Shown here piece by piece: positions 1 through 9,165 of a stretch of 64,000 nucleotides of DNA (the first letter of the stretch is position 1; every line of letters starts with the position of its first letter). Made by a program: the position numbers and the translations under genes. This DNA comes from Halomonas sp. I5-271120 (GTDB lineage: Bacteria > Pseudomonadota > Gammaproteobacteria > Pseudomonadales > Halomonadaceae). Location of the stretch: the NCBI RefSeq assembly GCF_030553075.1, contig NZ_CP130701.1, positions 1-64,000 of the forward strand, in the 5' to 3' direction. The notes below the pieces were generated by a model, which had not been told where the DNA came from, did no database searches, and worked only from the letters and a program-made list of their open reading frames with translations.

Positions 1-1368
1 GGTCACCATGCCGATCTGGCGGCGCAGAGAAGCTTGAGTCACCCCGGCGATATTCTGGCCGTCTATCAGAATGCGTCCTTCGTTGATATCGAAGAAGCGC
101 AGCAGAAGGTTGACCAGGGTCGACTTGCCTGCACCGGAGGAGCCCACCAGCCCTACTCGCTCCCCCGGGCGAAGCGTCAGCGACAGGTTGTCGAAGACGG
201 CGGCTTCCGGGGCATCGCCCTGTGCCACGTCGCCATCGGCGACCTGAGGGCCATGGCCATAGGAGAAGGTCACCTTGTCGAAGCGAACCTTGCCCTGCTC
301 AACGCAAAGCTCCGGCGCACCGGGAGCGTCGCTGACGGTCTGGGCCTGAGCAATGGTGTTGATGCCGTCCTGCACGGTGCCTAGGTTCTCGAACAACCCC
401 GCGACTTCCCACAGAATCCAGTCGGACATCATGCGCAGGCGCATCACCAGGCCGATGGCAACGGCGATGGCACCCAGCGAGATCAATGACTGGTGCCAAG
501 CCAGAATGGCGATCCCCGCCATGGACACCAGCAGCAGCGAGTTCAGGGCCTGCAGGGTGACCGTCAGCTGAGTGACCAGTCGCATCTGGCGGTGAACCGT
601 GGCCATGAAGCCGTCCATGGCACCGCGCGCATAGGTCTGCTCAGCCTGGGTGTGAGCGAACAGTTTGAGGGTCTGAATATTGGTATAGCTGTCAACGATA
701 CGGCCGGTCATATGGGCACGCGCATCGGCCTGAGCCATCGAGATGTGCTTGAGTCGCGGCACGAAAACGCGCATCAGCACCAGATAGCCGCAGAGCCAGA
801 CCACCAGCGGGGCCATCAACCAGGCTTCGCTCCGCCCCACCAGTATCAGGGCACCGGTGAAATAGACCACCACATACACGAAGACATCCATCAGCTTGAC
901 CACCGTCTCGCGGATGGCAAGCGCGGTCTGCATGACCTTTTGCGAGACCCGCCCGGCGAATTCGTCCTGAAAGAATGGCAGGCTCTGCTCGAGCAGGTAG
1001 CGATGCGCCAGCCAGCGCACCCGCATCGGGTAATTGCCGAAGAGGCTCTGGTGAGTGACCAGCGACTTGCCGAGCACCAACAGAGGAAAGGCCACCAGCG
1101 CCAGCGCCGCCATGCCCAGCAGGCGCCCACCATGGTCGGCGAAGAAGCTCGCCCGGTCCGCCTCAGCCAGCCAGTCGACGAGCTCACCCATGAAAGCGAA
1201 GAACACCACCTCGACGACGGACACCAGCGCTGCGAGCACCGTCATCGCCACTAGCAGGGGCAACAGCGGTCGCGAATAGTGGCAAAGAAAGGCCAACAGT
1301 CGCCGAGGCGGCGTCTCCGGCACGGCCCCGGGAAAGGGGTCGATCAGCGACTCGAAAAAACGAAACAT
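1..1368 (-). CDS. ABC exporter, fused permease/ATPase (3' part beyond the window)
   Basis: The frame is open from an ATG at 1368 to the window edge, so the C-terminal part is missing. The N-terminal ~320 residues form a six-helix type I exporter membrane domain, including a long hydrophobic stretch after residue 30. A nucleotide-binding domain follows, with a clear Walker A, GSSGAGKS, around positions 130-155. The rest of the NBD (signature motif, Walker B) lies outside the window. The protein resembles the MdlB/MsbA-like multidrug or lipid exporter half-transporters, which work as dimers in the inner membrane. The substrate cannot be told from the sequence. The gene is upstream of nothing else visible here; a DUF6494 gene lies 42 bp before its start on the same strand and could be cotranscribed. 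Confidence 0.9.
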   Translation of the reverse strand, partial: MFRFFESLIDPFPGAVPETPPRRLLAFLCHYSRPLLPLLVAMTVLAALVSVVEVVFFAFMGELVDWLAEADRASFFADHGGRLLGMAALALVAFPLLVLGKSLVTHQSLFGNYPMRVRWLAHRYLLEQSLPFFQDEFAGRVSQKVMQTALAIRETVVKLMDVFVYVVVYFTGALILVGRSEAWLMAPLVVWLCGYLVLMRVFVPRLKHISMAQADARAHMTGRIVDSYTNIQTLKLFAHTQAEQTYARGAMDGFMATVHRQMRLVTQLTVTLQALNSLLLVSMAGIAILAWHQSLISLGAIAVAIGLVMRLRMMSDWILWEVAGLFENLGTVQDGINTIAQAQTVSDAPGAPELCVEQGKVRFDKVTFSYGHGPQVADGDVAQGDAPEAAVFDNLSLTLRPGERVGLVGSSGAGKSTLVNLLLRFFDINEGRILIDGQNIAGVTQASLRRQIGMVT

Positions 1369-1410
1369 GGCTCCCCTCGACGGTTGGCCGTGGTTGGCGT
1401 GGCCGGCACG

Positions 1411-1617
1411 TCACTCCAGCGTGATCTGGCCGTCCACATCGACCTTGAGCTTGAGCCCGGCGATCTCGAGCGTCGCCTTGACCGCGAAGGACTCGTTGCC
1501 CTGAATGCGTCCCTCGGCAATGGCCTGATCCACGGCCTGCTCGATCTCGCGCTGAGAGTTGATGCCGACCTGCTTGAGAAACTTGCGAACACTGAGATTG
1601 AAGGTTTCTTCGTTCAT
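1411..1617 (-). CDS. DUF6494 family small protein
   Basis: A 68-residue protein beginning MNEETFNLSVRKF. I chose the ATG at 1617 over an upstream in-frame ATG at 1671 because the family starts with this MNE(E/D)TFN sequence. The body has the family pattern: a short helical segment with QREIEQAV, then a strand-rich tail with EIAGLKLKVDVDG. No catalytic residues or membrane segments are visible. Its function is unknown. It lies just upstream of the ABC exporter gene on the same strand, which may mean cotranscription but gives no firm functional link. Confidence 0.8.
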   Translation of the reverse strand: MNEETFNLSVRKFLKQVGINSQREIEQAVDQAIAEGRIQGNESFAVKATLEIAGLKLKVDVDGQITLE

Positions 1618-1794
1618 GATGCGCTTCCTGAGTGATGGACCACAAGGCAAGGCGAGGCCGCCGTTGGCCAATGCGCTGACGGCAGCTCAACTGACGCTTT
1701 TTCATGGAGCTCGTCTAGGAATGCCACACTGACTAGATAAGCCACTGCCGTTATAGCACGCCCCATGATTTACCGCCTGGCCAACGATGCGAGG

Positions 1795-1843
1795 GCTACT
1801 AGCTACTAGCTACTGGCTACTATCTACTGGCTGCTATCTACGA
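1795..1843. repeat. 7-bp tandem repeat, 7 units
   Basis: Seven consecutive 7-bp units of the form gctacta with minor changes fill part of the intergenic space between the DUF6494 and phospholipase D-like genes. The period is not a multiple of three and I see no gene across it. I see nothing else in 1618-1901. Confidence 0.8.
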
Positions 1844-1901
1844 TCATCGTCACGATTCACCGCCAACGCCTAGCATCGTCGCGACTGCATAAGGCAAAGG
1901 C

Positions 1902-3401
1902 CTAGAAGGTCGACAAGCCCGTCGCCTCCATCAGCCGGTACTGCCAGTAGCGTCGCCAGGAAGGATCCGCAAAGTCTGTATAGGGCAGGCTGTAGCGGCG
2001 CCCTATGGGGTTGCGCCACTCGCGTTCGAAGAACGCTCCCGCCGCGGCAATCGCAGGCTGACCTGTCGAGGCCAGTAAGCGCACACTGGTTTCCAGGTTC
2101 AGGTCATCGAGATTGCGGCGGGTGAAGTTGGCCGAGCCGACGATCAGCTCGGCCGGCCCTTCCAGAGGCCTTAGCAACAACATCTTGGCATGGCACTGTT
2201 CGCCATGGGTATCACACCAGCGCACCGGCACGCCGGCCGAGTGCAGCTCACGACCCACTGGGCGGTTGGGAATGCCATTTTTCTTAAGGCCGAAGGCGTC
2301 CCGATTGGGGTCGAGCAACACACGCACTCTTACACCTCGGGCTTTTGCCGCCTTTACGGCCTCGATAAGCTCGCGATGAGCGAGGTAGAAGACAGCAATA
2401 TCCAATCGATCGCCGGGCGCACTTCCGGCTACCGCCTCAAGCAACGAGTCACGAATCCCAGACTCGGTAAGTACTTGTACTTGTGCTTGTACTTGCACCT
2501 GTTCCTGATAGGGAGACGTCTCCTGAGCCTGCCTGGCTGGCTCGCGCTTAGCGTCGCTGAAGATGGTCTCTGTCGGCGCAGGAATCGCCCCGGCAGCGCC
2601 GGAAAAATCCGCCACCGCTCGCTCACTGTCGAGCAAGTCGAGAGTCGCCGGGCCGGAAAAGCGCAGCGCCACATTATCGTGATGGCTGCTGGCATCATGT
2701 GGGTTGGCCGAGGTTACCAACCCTGTCCATTGCTCGCCCTCGTCGACCACCAGAATTTTGCGATGATTGGCGCTGAAATTGAGCATCTGAAGATAGCTTC
2801 TAAGGCTCACCCGGCCGTCCCCAAAGGCATTGGGAAGCCAACCCGCGTCGTTGGTGTTGCCAAAGACACGACAACACAGCTGCCAGAAGCCACTCCAAGC
2901 CGGGTTGGAGGCTCGCATGCGGGGCAGATCCGTCATGACCACCTTGATGCCAGCCTCGCTCAGTGCCTTCAGATGTGAAGACGAAAGCCCACCGTAGACG
3001 GTATTGATCGGATCCGTGATGACCACAGCGGTGAGGCTTGGGACGGCATCCTTGCGACGAATCAACGCTTGGGTGAGCTCACGCGATAGCGGCCGGAAAG
3101 AGTCTTCTGCTGTAGCGCCGAAATCATTGAACAGAAACATGTCCAGCACCACCAGTCGATCGGCCTGAGCAATCAGCCTCAGCACCTCGTCGAAGATAGC
3201 CTGATCGCTTTGACGACGGCCGTCTGCCTCGGTCCAGGTTTCATCGGCCAAGAAGGCAACATCCGTTGCCGGCTGCAACGCACCGCGTTGGCTTAGCCCC
3301 TGCGGCAACGGCTTGTAAGTCTGCCATATAGCCATCAGGACATAGCTCAATACGGCAAGGGCTATTATCCACTTAGCCGTTGTTACCATCACCTTCTTCA
3401 T
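1902..3401 (-). CDS. Membrane-anchored phospholipase D-like (cardiolipin synthase-type) protein
   Basis: A 499-residue protein with an N-terminal membrane segment at residues 11-26 and two PLD-type catalytic motifs. The first is N-H213-R-K215 with D220; the second is C-H404-A-K406. Each is followed by a G(L/S)-x-SAN strand, as in cardiolipin synthases and other PLD-superfamily phosphotransferases. The two halves are joined by a linker rich in Gln and Val (residues ~299-310, QVQVQAQVQV), encoded by a 6-bp tandem repeat. The catalytic domains probably sit on the periplasmic side behind the single anchor. It could make or cleave phospholipids, and the exact reaction is not predictable. It stands alone, with a terminator from ppiC just upstream. 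Confidence 0.85.
   Translation of the reverse strand: MKKVMVTTAKWIIALAVLSYVLMAIWQTYKPLPQGLSQRGALQPATDVAFLADETWTEADGRRQSDQAIFDEVLRLIAQADRLVVLDMFLFNDFGATAEDSFRPLSRELTQALIRRKDAVPSLTAVVITDPINTVYGGLSSSHLKALSEAGIKVVMTDLPRMRASNPAWSGFWQLCCRVFGNTNDAGWLPNAFGDGRVSLRSYLQMLNFSANHRKILVVDEGEQWTGLVTSANPHDASSHHDNVALRFSGPATLDLLDSERAVADFSGAAGAIPAPTETIFSDAKREPARQAQETSPYQEQVQVQAQVQVLTESGIRDSLLEAVAGSAPGDRLDIAVFYLAHRELIEAVKAAKARGVRVRVLLDPNRDAFGLKKNGIPNRPVGRELHSAGVPVRWCDTHGEQCHAKMLLLRPLEGPAELIVGSANFTRRNLDDLNLETSVRLLASTGQPAIAAAGAFFEREWRNPIGRRYSLPYTDFADPSWRRYWQYRLMEATGLSTF
2471..2506. repeat. 6-bp in-frame tandem repeat in the PLD-like gene
   Basis: Six units of gtactt-type hexamers, some degenerate, encode the alternating Gln-Val linker between the two PLD halves. 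The reading frame is unaffected by unit number. Confidence 0.75.
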
Positions 3402-3492
3402 TGCGCCTCCCTGGCTGAATCATCGTAAGTACAACTCCCTCTGGTCGATTGCCCTATCGTCATCCACTCATGGCTTTCGAGATACCAGACAC

Positions 3493-3534
3493 AAAGAAGC
3501 CGTGCGTGGATAGGCTCCGCGCACGGCTTCTTTT
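3493..3534 (-). terminator. Rho-independent terminator after ppiC
   Basis: A 14-bp perfect stem (3493-3506 with 3520-3533) has a 13-nt loop and T-rich flanks. It lies 17 bp beyond the ppiC stop codon and before the PLD-like gene. Confidence 0.85.
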
Positions 3535-3550
3535 CACTCATGCCACGCCA

Positions 3551-3829
3551 TCAGCTGCGGCTAGTGACTTCCAGCAGGTGATACCCGAACTGGGTCTTGA
3601 CCGGGCCGTGCACCTTGTTCAACTCGCCGCTGAACACCACCTTGTCGAACTCAGGCACCATCTGGCCGGGGCCGAAGGAACCCAGGTCGCCGCCCTGGCG
3701 GCTTGACGGGCAGCTGGAGTTTTCCTTGGCGACTTCGGCGAAGTCGCGACCGCCTTCGATCTCGGCCTTCAGTGCTTCGCACTTGTCTTCACTGTCGACC
3801 AGAATATGCCGCGCCGTGGCTTTTGCCAT
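3551..3829 (-). CDS. ppiC: Peptidyl-prolyl cis-trans isomerase, parvulin type (PpiC)
   Basis: A 92-residue stand-alone parvulin, the usual length for cytoplasmic PpiC. It starts AKATARHILV, the conserved parvulin opening. It has the GGDLGSFGPGQMVPEF core and ends QFGYHLLEV, so the active-site histidines and the Phe/Met pocket are present. It catalyses proline cis-trans isomerisation in folding proteins. There is no signal peptide. It is monocistronic with its own strong terminator. Confidence 0.95.
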   Translation of the reverse strand: MAKATARHILVDSEDKCEALKAEIEGGRDFAEVAKENSSCPSSRQGGDLGSFGPGQMVPEFDKVVFSGELNKVHGPVKTQFGYHLLEVTSRS

Positions 3830-4180
3830 GTTCTTTTCTCCTGTCTTTGCCGATTGGCAATGGTTCGTGTCGCGGTAAGGATACCATCATGAAACCGCTT
3901 AGGCGCCTCCCGAAGCAGCACACCGCCTCATCGTCCGCTTCGTGCACCATCTATTTAGACACCACCTATCCAGACGCCATATGTCCGGGCCGCATATGGC
4001 CAGGCGCGATAACAAGCGCGGCCGTGAATCCAGGACGGTCGGTCAATGCCCATTGTTGCCAAGAAACATCGTTTTCGTATCAAAATGTAGTCTCCTCACC
4101 CCGCGCCAACTACGCTTGTAGCAATAGCTTCCTAGGAATGCGACGAAAGACAAGGACGCCGCCTCGCCAGGAGTTGGCCA
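3830..4180. other. 351-bp intergenic region upstream of ppiC and the PBP gene
   Basis: This gap separates the divergent ppiC (minus) and penicillin-binding protein (plus) genes, so it should hold both promoters. It includes two catatg-containing copies about 20 bp apart (near 3979 and 3994) and an aggag ribosome-binding site just before the start at 4181. I see no convincing ORF, RNA gene or clear -35/-10 pair. Confidence 0.5.
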
Positions 4181-7100
4181 ATGGAAGACCGTCATGCACC
4201 ATCCCACACGCATCGTGATATTTTCCTTCGCGAGGCGCCCCTGATTCCCTTGCCGACACCCCGTGGGCCCAGAATCCACTGGTTCCGCTGGCTTTGGCTG
4301 CTGGCTACGCTAATCGCCCTGACGATCATGACGCTGATGCTGGTCAACGAGGCGCGCTCATCGCGCTGGCAGGCCAGGGAGATTTCTGAATACGCCCAGC
4401 GCCTTGGATACACCCTTGCGGATGGTCCCAGCGACCGCCTGATCTTCCCCCGCCATGGCCCCTTCGACGAGCGCCTGGGCTATACCCGTCTGCCAAACTG
4501 GCAGCAGCGCCTGGAAGAACGCGGCTTCGAGGTAAGTCAGCAGGTGCGCATGTCGCCGGCGATGCTCGACTATGCCAACCGCGGCTTCTTCGTACCCTAC
4601 AACGAGAAAACCCAGGCAGGGCTCGCGCTCACGGAGTGTCGTGGCGAGACGATGCACCACTTTGCCAACCCGCAGCGCCACTTCGCCCATTTCGAAGAAG
4701 TGCCTGAACTGGTGCTCAAGAGCCTCTTGTTCATTGAGAACCGGGATCTGCTCGACACCGAGTATCGCTACGCCAATCCGGCCGTGGACTGGCCGCGTTT
4801 CGTCCGTGCTGCTGTCTCTCAGGTCGGTGAAGCGATCAATTTGCCAGGCCAATCATCAGGCGGCAGCACCCTCGCCACCCAGCTCGAGAAGTACCGCCAT
4901 TCACCCGGAGGCCTGACCATGTCGGCCCAGGAGAAGCTGAGGCAGATGGTATCTGCCAGCGTGCGCGCCTATCGCCAGGGCCCCGAGACCCTGACCGCGC
5001 GCCAGGACGTGGCGCTGGACTACCTCAACTCCGTGCCGCTATCCGCCGCACCGGGCTATGGAGAAGTGCTTGGCCTGGGCGACGGCCTCTGGGTATGGTT
5101 CAGCGCCGAGCTTGCTGACATCAGCCTGGCACTGGCATCGAATGCTGCAGACGACGCGGCGCTGGCCGCCCGCGGCCAGGCCCTCCGGCAAGTGGTGGCC
5201 CTGATGATCGCCCAGCGGCGTCCCTCGCATTACCTGCGCAGGGGCCATGATGACCTGGCCGAACTGAGCGCTTCCTACCTGCGCCTGATGGCCGAGCAGA
5301 AGCTGATCGCCCCTGAGCTTCGCGATGCAGCCCTTGCCCAGTCACTCGGCTTTCGCGACTTCCAGTCGGCGCCCGTCTCGCTGCGGGTCGAGACCGACAA
5401 GGGGCTGCGTCTGGCCCGGGGGCGACTGGCATCCTTGCTCGGCGTCTCGTTCTACGAGCTTGACCGGTTAGACCTGAGTGCCTCCACAACCCTCAACGCC
5501 GACCTCCAGCACCGGGTCAGCGGTTATCTTAAGCGGCTAGAAGATCCATCGGCCGCGGCCGAGGCGGGCCTTTTCGGCCATCACCTGCTCGGTCGACCCG
5601 AAGCCGCCGCCGGAGTGCGCTACAGTTTCACGCTCTTCGAGCGCGGCGAGGAAGGCTTTCGGGTGCGCGTGCAGACCGACACCAACGGCACCGCCTTCGA
5701 CATCAACCAGGACAGCAAGCTTGAACTGGGCTCAACGGCCAAGCTGAGAGTACTGGCGAGCTATCTGGAGATCATCGCCGAGCTGCATGAACGCTATTAT
5801 GGGAAGCCCCGGGAAGCGCTTCGACGCGTCGACGTCGATCGCCGTGATGCACTGATGCGCTGGGTGGTGGATCAACTGATCCGAGACCCCGACCTGCCGC
5901 TGAAGACGCTGCTCGAGGCGGCCATGCAGCGACGCTACTCGGCGAGCCCTTATGAGCGCTTCATCACCGGAGGTGGGCTTCACACCTTCGCGAATTTCCG
6001 GCGCGAGGACAATGGCCAGCGCCCCACCCTCGAGCATGCTCTGCGCCAGTCCATCAACCTGCCCTTCGTGAGGCTGCTGCGTGATCTGGTCAACCATCAT
6101 GTCTATGCCAATCCGGACAACCGCAGCCTGCTTGCTGATGATAGCGACCCGCGCCGCGACCTCTATATTTCGCGCTTCGCCGACCAGGAGGGACGGATAT
6201 TCCTGGATCGCTTCTGGCAGCGGTATCACACGCTTGATGCCAAGGCCCGCATGACGCGATTGTTCCGTAACGTCCACGCTACGCCGGTGCGGCTGGCCGC
6301 GGCGTATCGCTACCTGATGCCGGAGCAATCTGCCGATGAATTCCGCCGCCTGCTGGGCGAAACATTAACGGCCAACGGGCCGAATGTTCAGGCCTCGGAT
6401 AACGAGCTGGACAGGCTCTACTGGCAGTACGCGCCAGAACGCTTCTCCCTGAACGATCGTGCCTACTTGAGCCGCGTTCACCCACTGGAGCTTTGGCTGC
6501 TGGCCTATCTCGGCACTCACCCCGATGCCAGCCGTGAGGAGATGATGCTGGCCAGCATCGAGGAGCGCCAGCAGAGCTATGCCTGGCTGTTTCGCACCCG
6601 GCATCGCCAGGCCCGAGACAGCCGCATCCGGCGCATGCTGGAAGTCGAGGCCTTCGATGACCTGCACCGGCGCTGGGCCCTGCTCGGCTACCCCTTCGAA
6701 CAGCTGGTGCCCTCGCTTGCCACCGCCATCGGCAGCTCGGGGGACCGCCCGGCGGCGCTCGCCGAGCTGATGGGCATCATCCTCAATGATGGGGTGCGCG
6801 AGCCAACGATTCGCATCGACAGCCTGCACTTTGCCACCGACACCCCCTTCGAGACGCGCTTCTCGCGCACCACTCGCGGTGTCAGAGTGATGGCGCCGGA
6901 AGTGGCTGCCGTACTGCGTGACGGCATCATCGGCGTGGTCGAGGCGGGTACCGCCCGGCGGCTGGCCGGCACTTTCCTGCTTCCGGATGGCAGCCCGATG
7001 ACAGTGGGCGGCAAGACCGGCACCGGCGACAACCGTATTGAAACCGTGACCCGAACCGGACAGGTGACCGACTCCCGGGCTCGCAACCGTACCGCGACCT

Positions 7101-7321
7101 TCGTGTTCTTCCTGGGCGACCGCCACTTCGGCACCCTCACCGCCTATGTGTTGGGCGGCGAGGCCGAGGACTACCGTTTCACATCCTCACTGCCGGTTCA
7201 GGTGCTCAAGAGCATGCAGCCAATGCTGGCCCCCTACCTGATGCCCGAGGGGGCTAAGGGCTGTCGTCCAACACCTGCGCCGCTGATGATGGCGGGAGAG
7301 CTTCCCCCGCACGATGCCTGA
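4181..7321 (+). CDS. Bifunctional penicillin-binding protein (GT51 transglycosylase plus transpeptidase), divergent form
   Basis: A 1046-residue class A-like PBP. A cytoplasmic tail is followed by one membrane helix at ~36-56. The GT51 domain spans ~150-300 and keeps an IEN-R-DLLD version of the catalytic Glu motif (~186), GGSTLATQLEK (~226) and a YLNS motif. The transpeptidase domain has S-T-A-K (~516), S-I-N (~623) and KTGTG (~944), the three active-site motifs. It polymerises and cross-links peptidoglycan in the periplasm. The first GT51 motif differs from the usual EDxxFxxHxG, lacking its Phe and His, and the protein is longer than E. coli PBP1a/1b (~850). It is monocistronic, with an AGGAG sequence upstream of the start. 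Confidence 0.85.
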   Translation: MEDRHAPSHTHRDIFLREAPLIPLPTPRGPRIHWFRWLWLLATLIALTIMTLMLVNEARSSRWQAREISEYAQRLGYTLADGPSDRLIFPRHGPFDERLGYTRLPNWQQRLEERGFEVSQQVRMSPAMLDYANRGFFVPYNEKTQAGLALTECRGETMHHFANPQRHFAHFEEVPELVLKSLLFIENRDLLDTEYRYANPAVDWPRFVRAAVSQVGEAINLPGQSSGGSTLATQLEKYRHSPGGLTMSAQEKLRQMVSASVRAYRQGPETLTARQDVALDYLNSVPLSAAPGYGEVLGLGDGLWVWFSAELADISLALASNAADDAALAARGQALRQVVALMIAQRRPSHYLRRGHDDLAELSASYLRLMAEQKLIAPELRDAALAQSLGFRDFQSAPVSLRVETDKGLRLARGRLASLLGVSFYELDRLDLSASTTLNADLQHRVSGYLKRLEDPSAAAEAGLFGHHLLGRPEAAAGVRYSFTLFERGEEGFRVRVQTDTNGTAFDINQDSKLELGSTAKLRVLASYLEIIAELHERYYGKPREALRRVDVDRRDALMRWVVDQLIRDPDLPLKTLLEAAMQRRYSASPYERFITGGGLHTFANFRREDNGQRPTLEHALRQSINLPFVRLLRDLVNHHVYANPDNRSLLADDSDPRRDLYISRFADQEGRIFLDRFWQRYHTLDAKARMTRLFRNVHATPVRLAAAYRYLMPEQSADEFRRLLGETLTANGPNVQASDNELDRLYWQYAPERFSLNDRAYLSRVHPLELWLLAYLGTHPDASREEMMLASIEERQQSYAWLFRTRHRQARDSRIRRMLEVEAFDDLHRRWALLGYPFEQLVPSLATAIGSSGDRPAALAELMGIILNDGVREPTIRIDSLHFATDTPFETRFSRTTRGVRVMAPEVAAVLRDGIIGVVEAGTARRLAGTFLLPDGSPMTVGGKTGTGDNRIETVTRTGQVTDSRARNRTATFVFFLGDRHFGTLTAYVLGGEAEDYRFTSSLPVQVLKSMQPMLAPYLMPEGAKGCRPTPAPLMMAGELPPHDA

Positions 7322-7345
7322 ACGCTGAGGTTGGCCAAGGCCTCG

Positions 7346-7621
7346 TTATTTTCGGTCGTGGCCGACCTGGAGTTGTTTCTTTCTCTGCGGCCTTGCGTCC
7401 TGCCAGGAGATGCGAATATCCAAGCGGTGATGGCTGTCTTCCTTGCGCACCGTCACCTTGAGGTTGAGCAACCCCTTGGGAGTCAGATGAATCTCGCCTT
7501 CTTCGTCGGAAAATGACAGAACGCCCTTGGCCAGCCCCTTGGTGATCGACTTCAGGATCTCCTGAAGTCCTTTGATGCTCTGAAGGGATTCATGTCTGAA
7601 CGTGGTCTTCTCAGTGTCCAT
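7346..7621 (-). CDS. amphi-Trp domain protein (GAK cluster)
   Basis: A 91-residue protein matching the amphi-Trp domain family: MDTEKTTFRHESLQS, a helix, then alternating strands LSFSDEEGEIHL and LKVTVRKED with an ISW ending. I took the ATG at 7621 because the upstream in-frame ATG (7693) would overlap the metallophosphoesterase gene and the domain starts here. It ends in a basic tail (QRKKQ). Small amphi-Trp proteins co-occur with GAK-type clusters, consistent with its place as last gene of this operon, 64 bp after the phosphoesterase. Its role is unknown. As the only small non-enzymatic member it could be a substrate, carrier or structural partner. Confidence 0.8.
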   Translation of the reverse strand: MDTEKTTFRHESLQSIKGLQEILKSITKGLAKGVLSFSDEEGEIHLTPKGLLNLKVTVRKEDSHHRLDIRISWQDARPQRKKQLQVGHDRK

Positions 7622-7685
7622 GGAGTGAATCGATTCCTTGCGATGAATGAGGCGGGGGCACGATGCCGATGGCAAGGGAAGCTCG

Positions 7686-9041
7686 TCAGGCATCCAGCGT
7701 CACTGCTGGCGCGAGGTGGCGAGCCGGCTCGAACACCTTGGCGTGGGGATGATCGTTACTGATGCCGATAATCTTGCCGTCAGGATGGATGATGGTGACC
7801 CCCATGCCGTGGCCTTCGAGGCCTTCCTTGCGACGCGAATTCCGGTCCAGAGTGATGTCACCCTCGATATGCATCATGCCCTGTCTGAGCATGATGTGCT
7901 GTCCAGTGGTGCGATTGATATGGCCATGCACGACGACATGTACCCCCCGCCGAAAGGCGCGTTCTACGCCCGGGCGAGTCAGCGGCAGGTCGACCTTACG
8001 GTACTTGGTGCGCATGGTGTTCGCCAAAGCGCCGTAGTAGAACTCGAAGAGGTCATGCTTGACCTGATCATCGAACATCCGGTTCAGATACTCGACGCTT
8101 TCGTTCTCGATCACCTGGGTGATGCCATCATCGAGGCCGGCGTGGATGAACAGGAAGGACCCTTCGCGATGGGCCAGCTGCATAGCCTTGAAGAACCAGG
8201 CGAAATCCCCCTTGCGGTGCATGAACTGTGCCTTTGCCTCCAGTGACGTGGCATAGACCTCGCGCATTGACAGCCCCGCCTTACGACAGGCGTCTTCGAA
8301 GGAGTCGACCTTCTTGCGCATCCGTGTGAGCTCTCGTTCGATATTTCGCTGGAGCATCAGCCGGTCGGCCTGGGGCGGAAACGCCTCGAACCAGTTGTCC
8401 GAGGGAAACAGTCGTCGCCGGCATTCCTCAGCGCTAGGAATGCCTTTCAACGGCTTCTTGCGATCCTTGAGATAGGTATCGTGAATTTCGCGCAACAACG
8501 GCACGACCTTGCTGCCCATTCGCACGAAGAGGTGCTCGGTCTGGGGAGAGCGTGGCTCCTCAAGGGCACGCAGCCCCATCAGCAGGCGCACGTCGTGATT
8601 GCCGGCCAGCAGCTTGACCCGCGCCCCGCTGTCGATGAGTGCCTTGACGCTTCGCAGCAGCTCGAGGTTGCTGGGCCCCTTGTCGAGACAGTCGCCGCCA
8701 ATCACAAACAGGCCCTTGCGGCCGCGCTTGGTCAGCTTGAAAGCATCATCCTCGGGGCCGGTCTTCTTCACTCCGCCGGACGCCACCAGCGAAGCGGTGA
8801 AGGCCGCGGCATCCGCATGTGGATCCGAGACGAAATAGACCGGACGCTTCGGCCACTTCAAGGGGCTCAGTGAGGCAGCGCGCGCCATCACTTCGGAGAA
8901 GTCATGCCGATGGCGGTGTTCCTTGCCCACCACACGCTCGCCGCCAAGCAGCCAAGGCTCAGAGGTGCTGGGCAGCCCCTCGGGAATCCAGCGCTTCCCC
9001 CTGTAGCGTGGAAGCACTGCGTCAGCGTGTTGATTCGCCAT
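7686..9041 (-). CDS. Metallophosphoesterase (calcineurin/ApaH-like), GAK cluster
   Basis: A 451-residue calcineurin-like phosphoesterase. The start at 9041 has a GGGAG ribosome-binding site, and the longer frame upstream has no family similarity. Metal-binding motifs are in order: SD73-P-H75-AD, GGD117-CLDKG, G-N148-H149-D150 and a late V-V-V-H-G-H. A large insert (~160-330) sits between the GNHD motif and the C-terminal histidines, making it longer than ApaH (~280). It probably hydrolyses a phosphoester or dinucleoside polyphosphate in the cytoplasm, with substrate unknown. It lies in the GAK operon between the histidine phosphatase (gap 124 bp) and the amphi-Trp gene. Confidence 0.85.
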   Translation of the reverse strand: MANQHADAVLPRYRGKRWIPEGLPSTSEPWLLGGERVVGKEHRHRHDFSEVMARAASLSPLKWPKRPVYFVSDPHADAAAFTASLVASGGVKKTGPEDDAFKLTKRGRKGLFVIGGDCLDKGPSNLELLRSVKALIDSGARVKLLAGNHDVRLLMGLRALEEPRSPQTEHLFVRMGSKVVPLLREIHDTYLKDRKKPLKGIPSAEECRRRLFPSDNWFEAFPPQADRLMLQRNIERELTRMRKKVDSFEDACRKAGLSMREVYATSLEAKAQFMHRKGDFAWFFKAMQLAHREGSFLFIHAGLDDGITQVIENESVEYLNRMFDDQVKHDLFEFYYGALANTMRTKYRKVDLPLTRPGVERAFRRGVHVVVHGHINRTTGQHIMLRQGMMHIEGDITLDRNSRRKEGLEGHGMGVTIIHPDGKIIGISNDHPHAKVFEPARHLAPAVTLDA

Positions 9042-9165
9042 GATCCGGCTCCCGTTTAAAAATGCTGTCAAGGGTATGACGCGCTTATGACATAGGCATG
9101 ACGCCAGCCGTGAAGTCAGCACGGCCATGACCTCCCGACCTTCGTAAACGCCAGAACAGCCAAAC

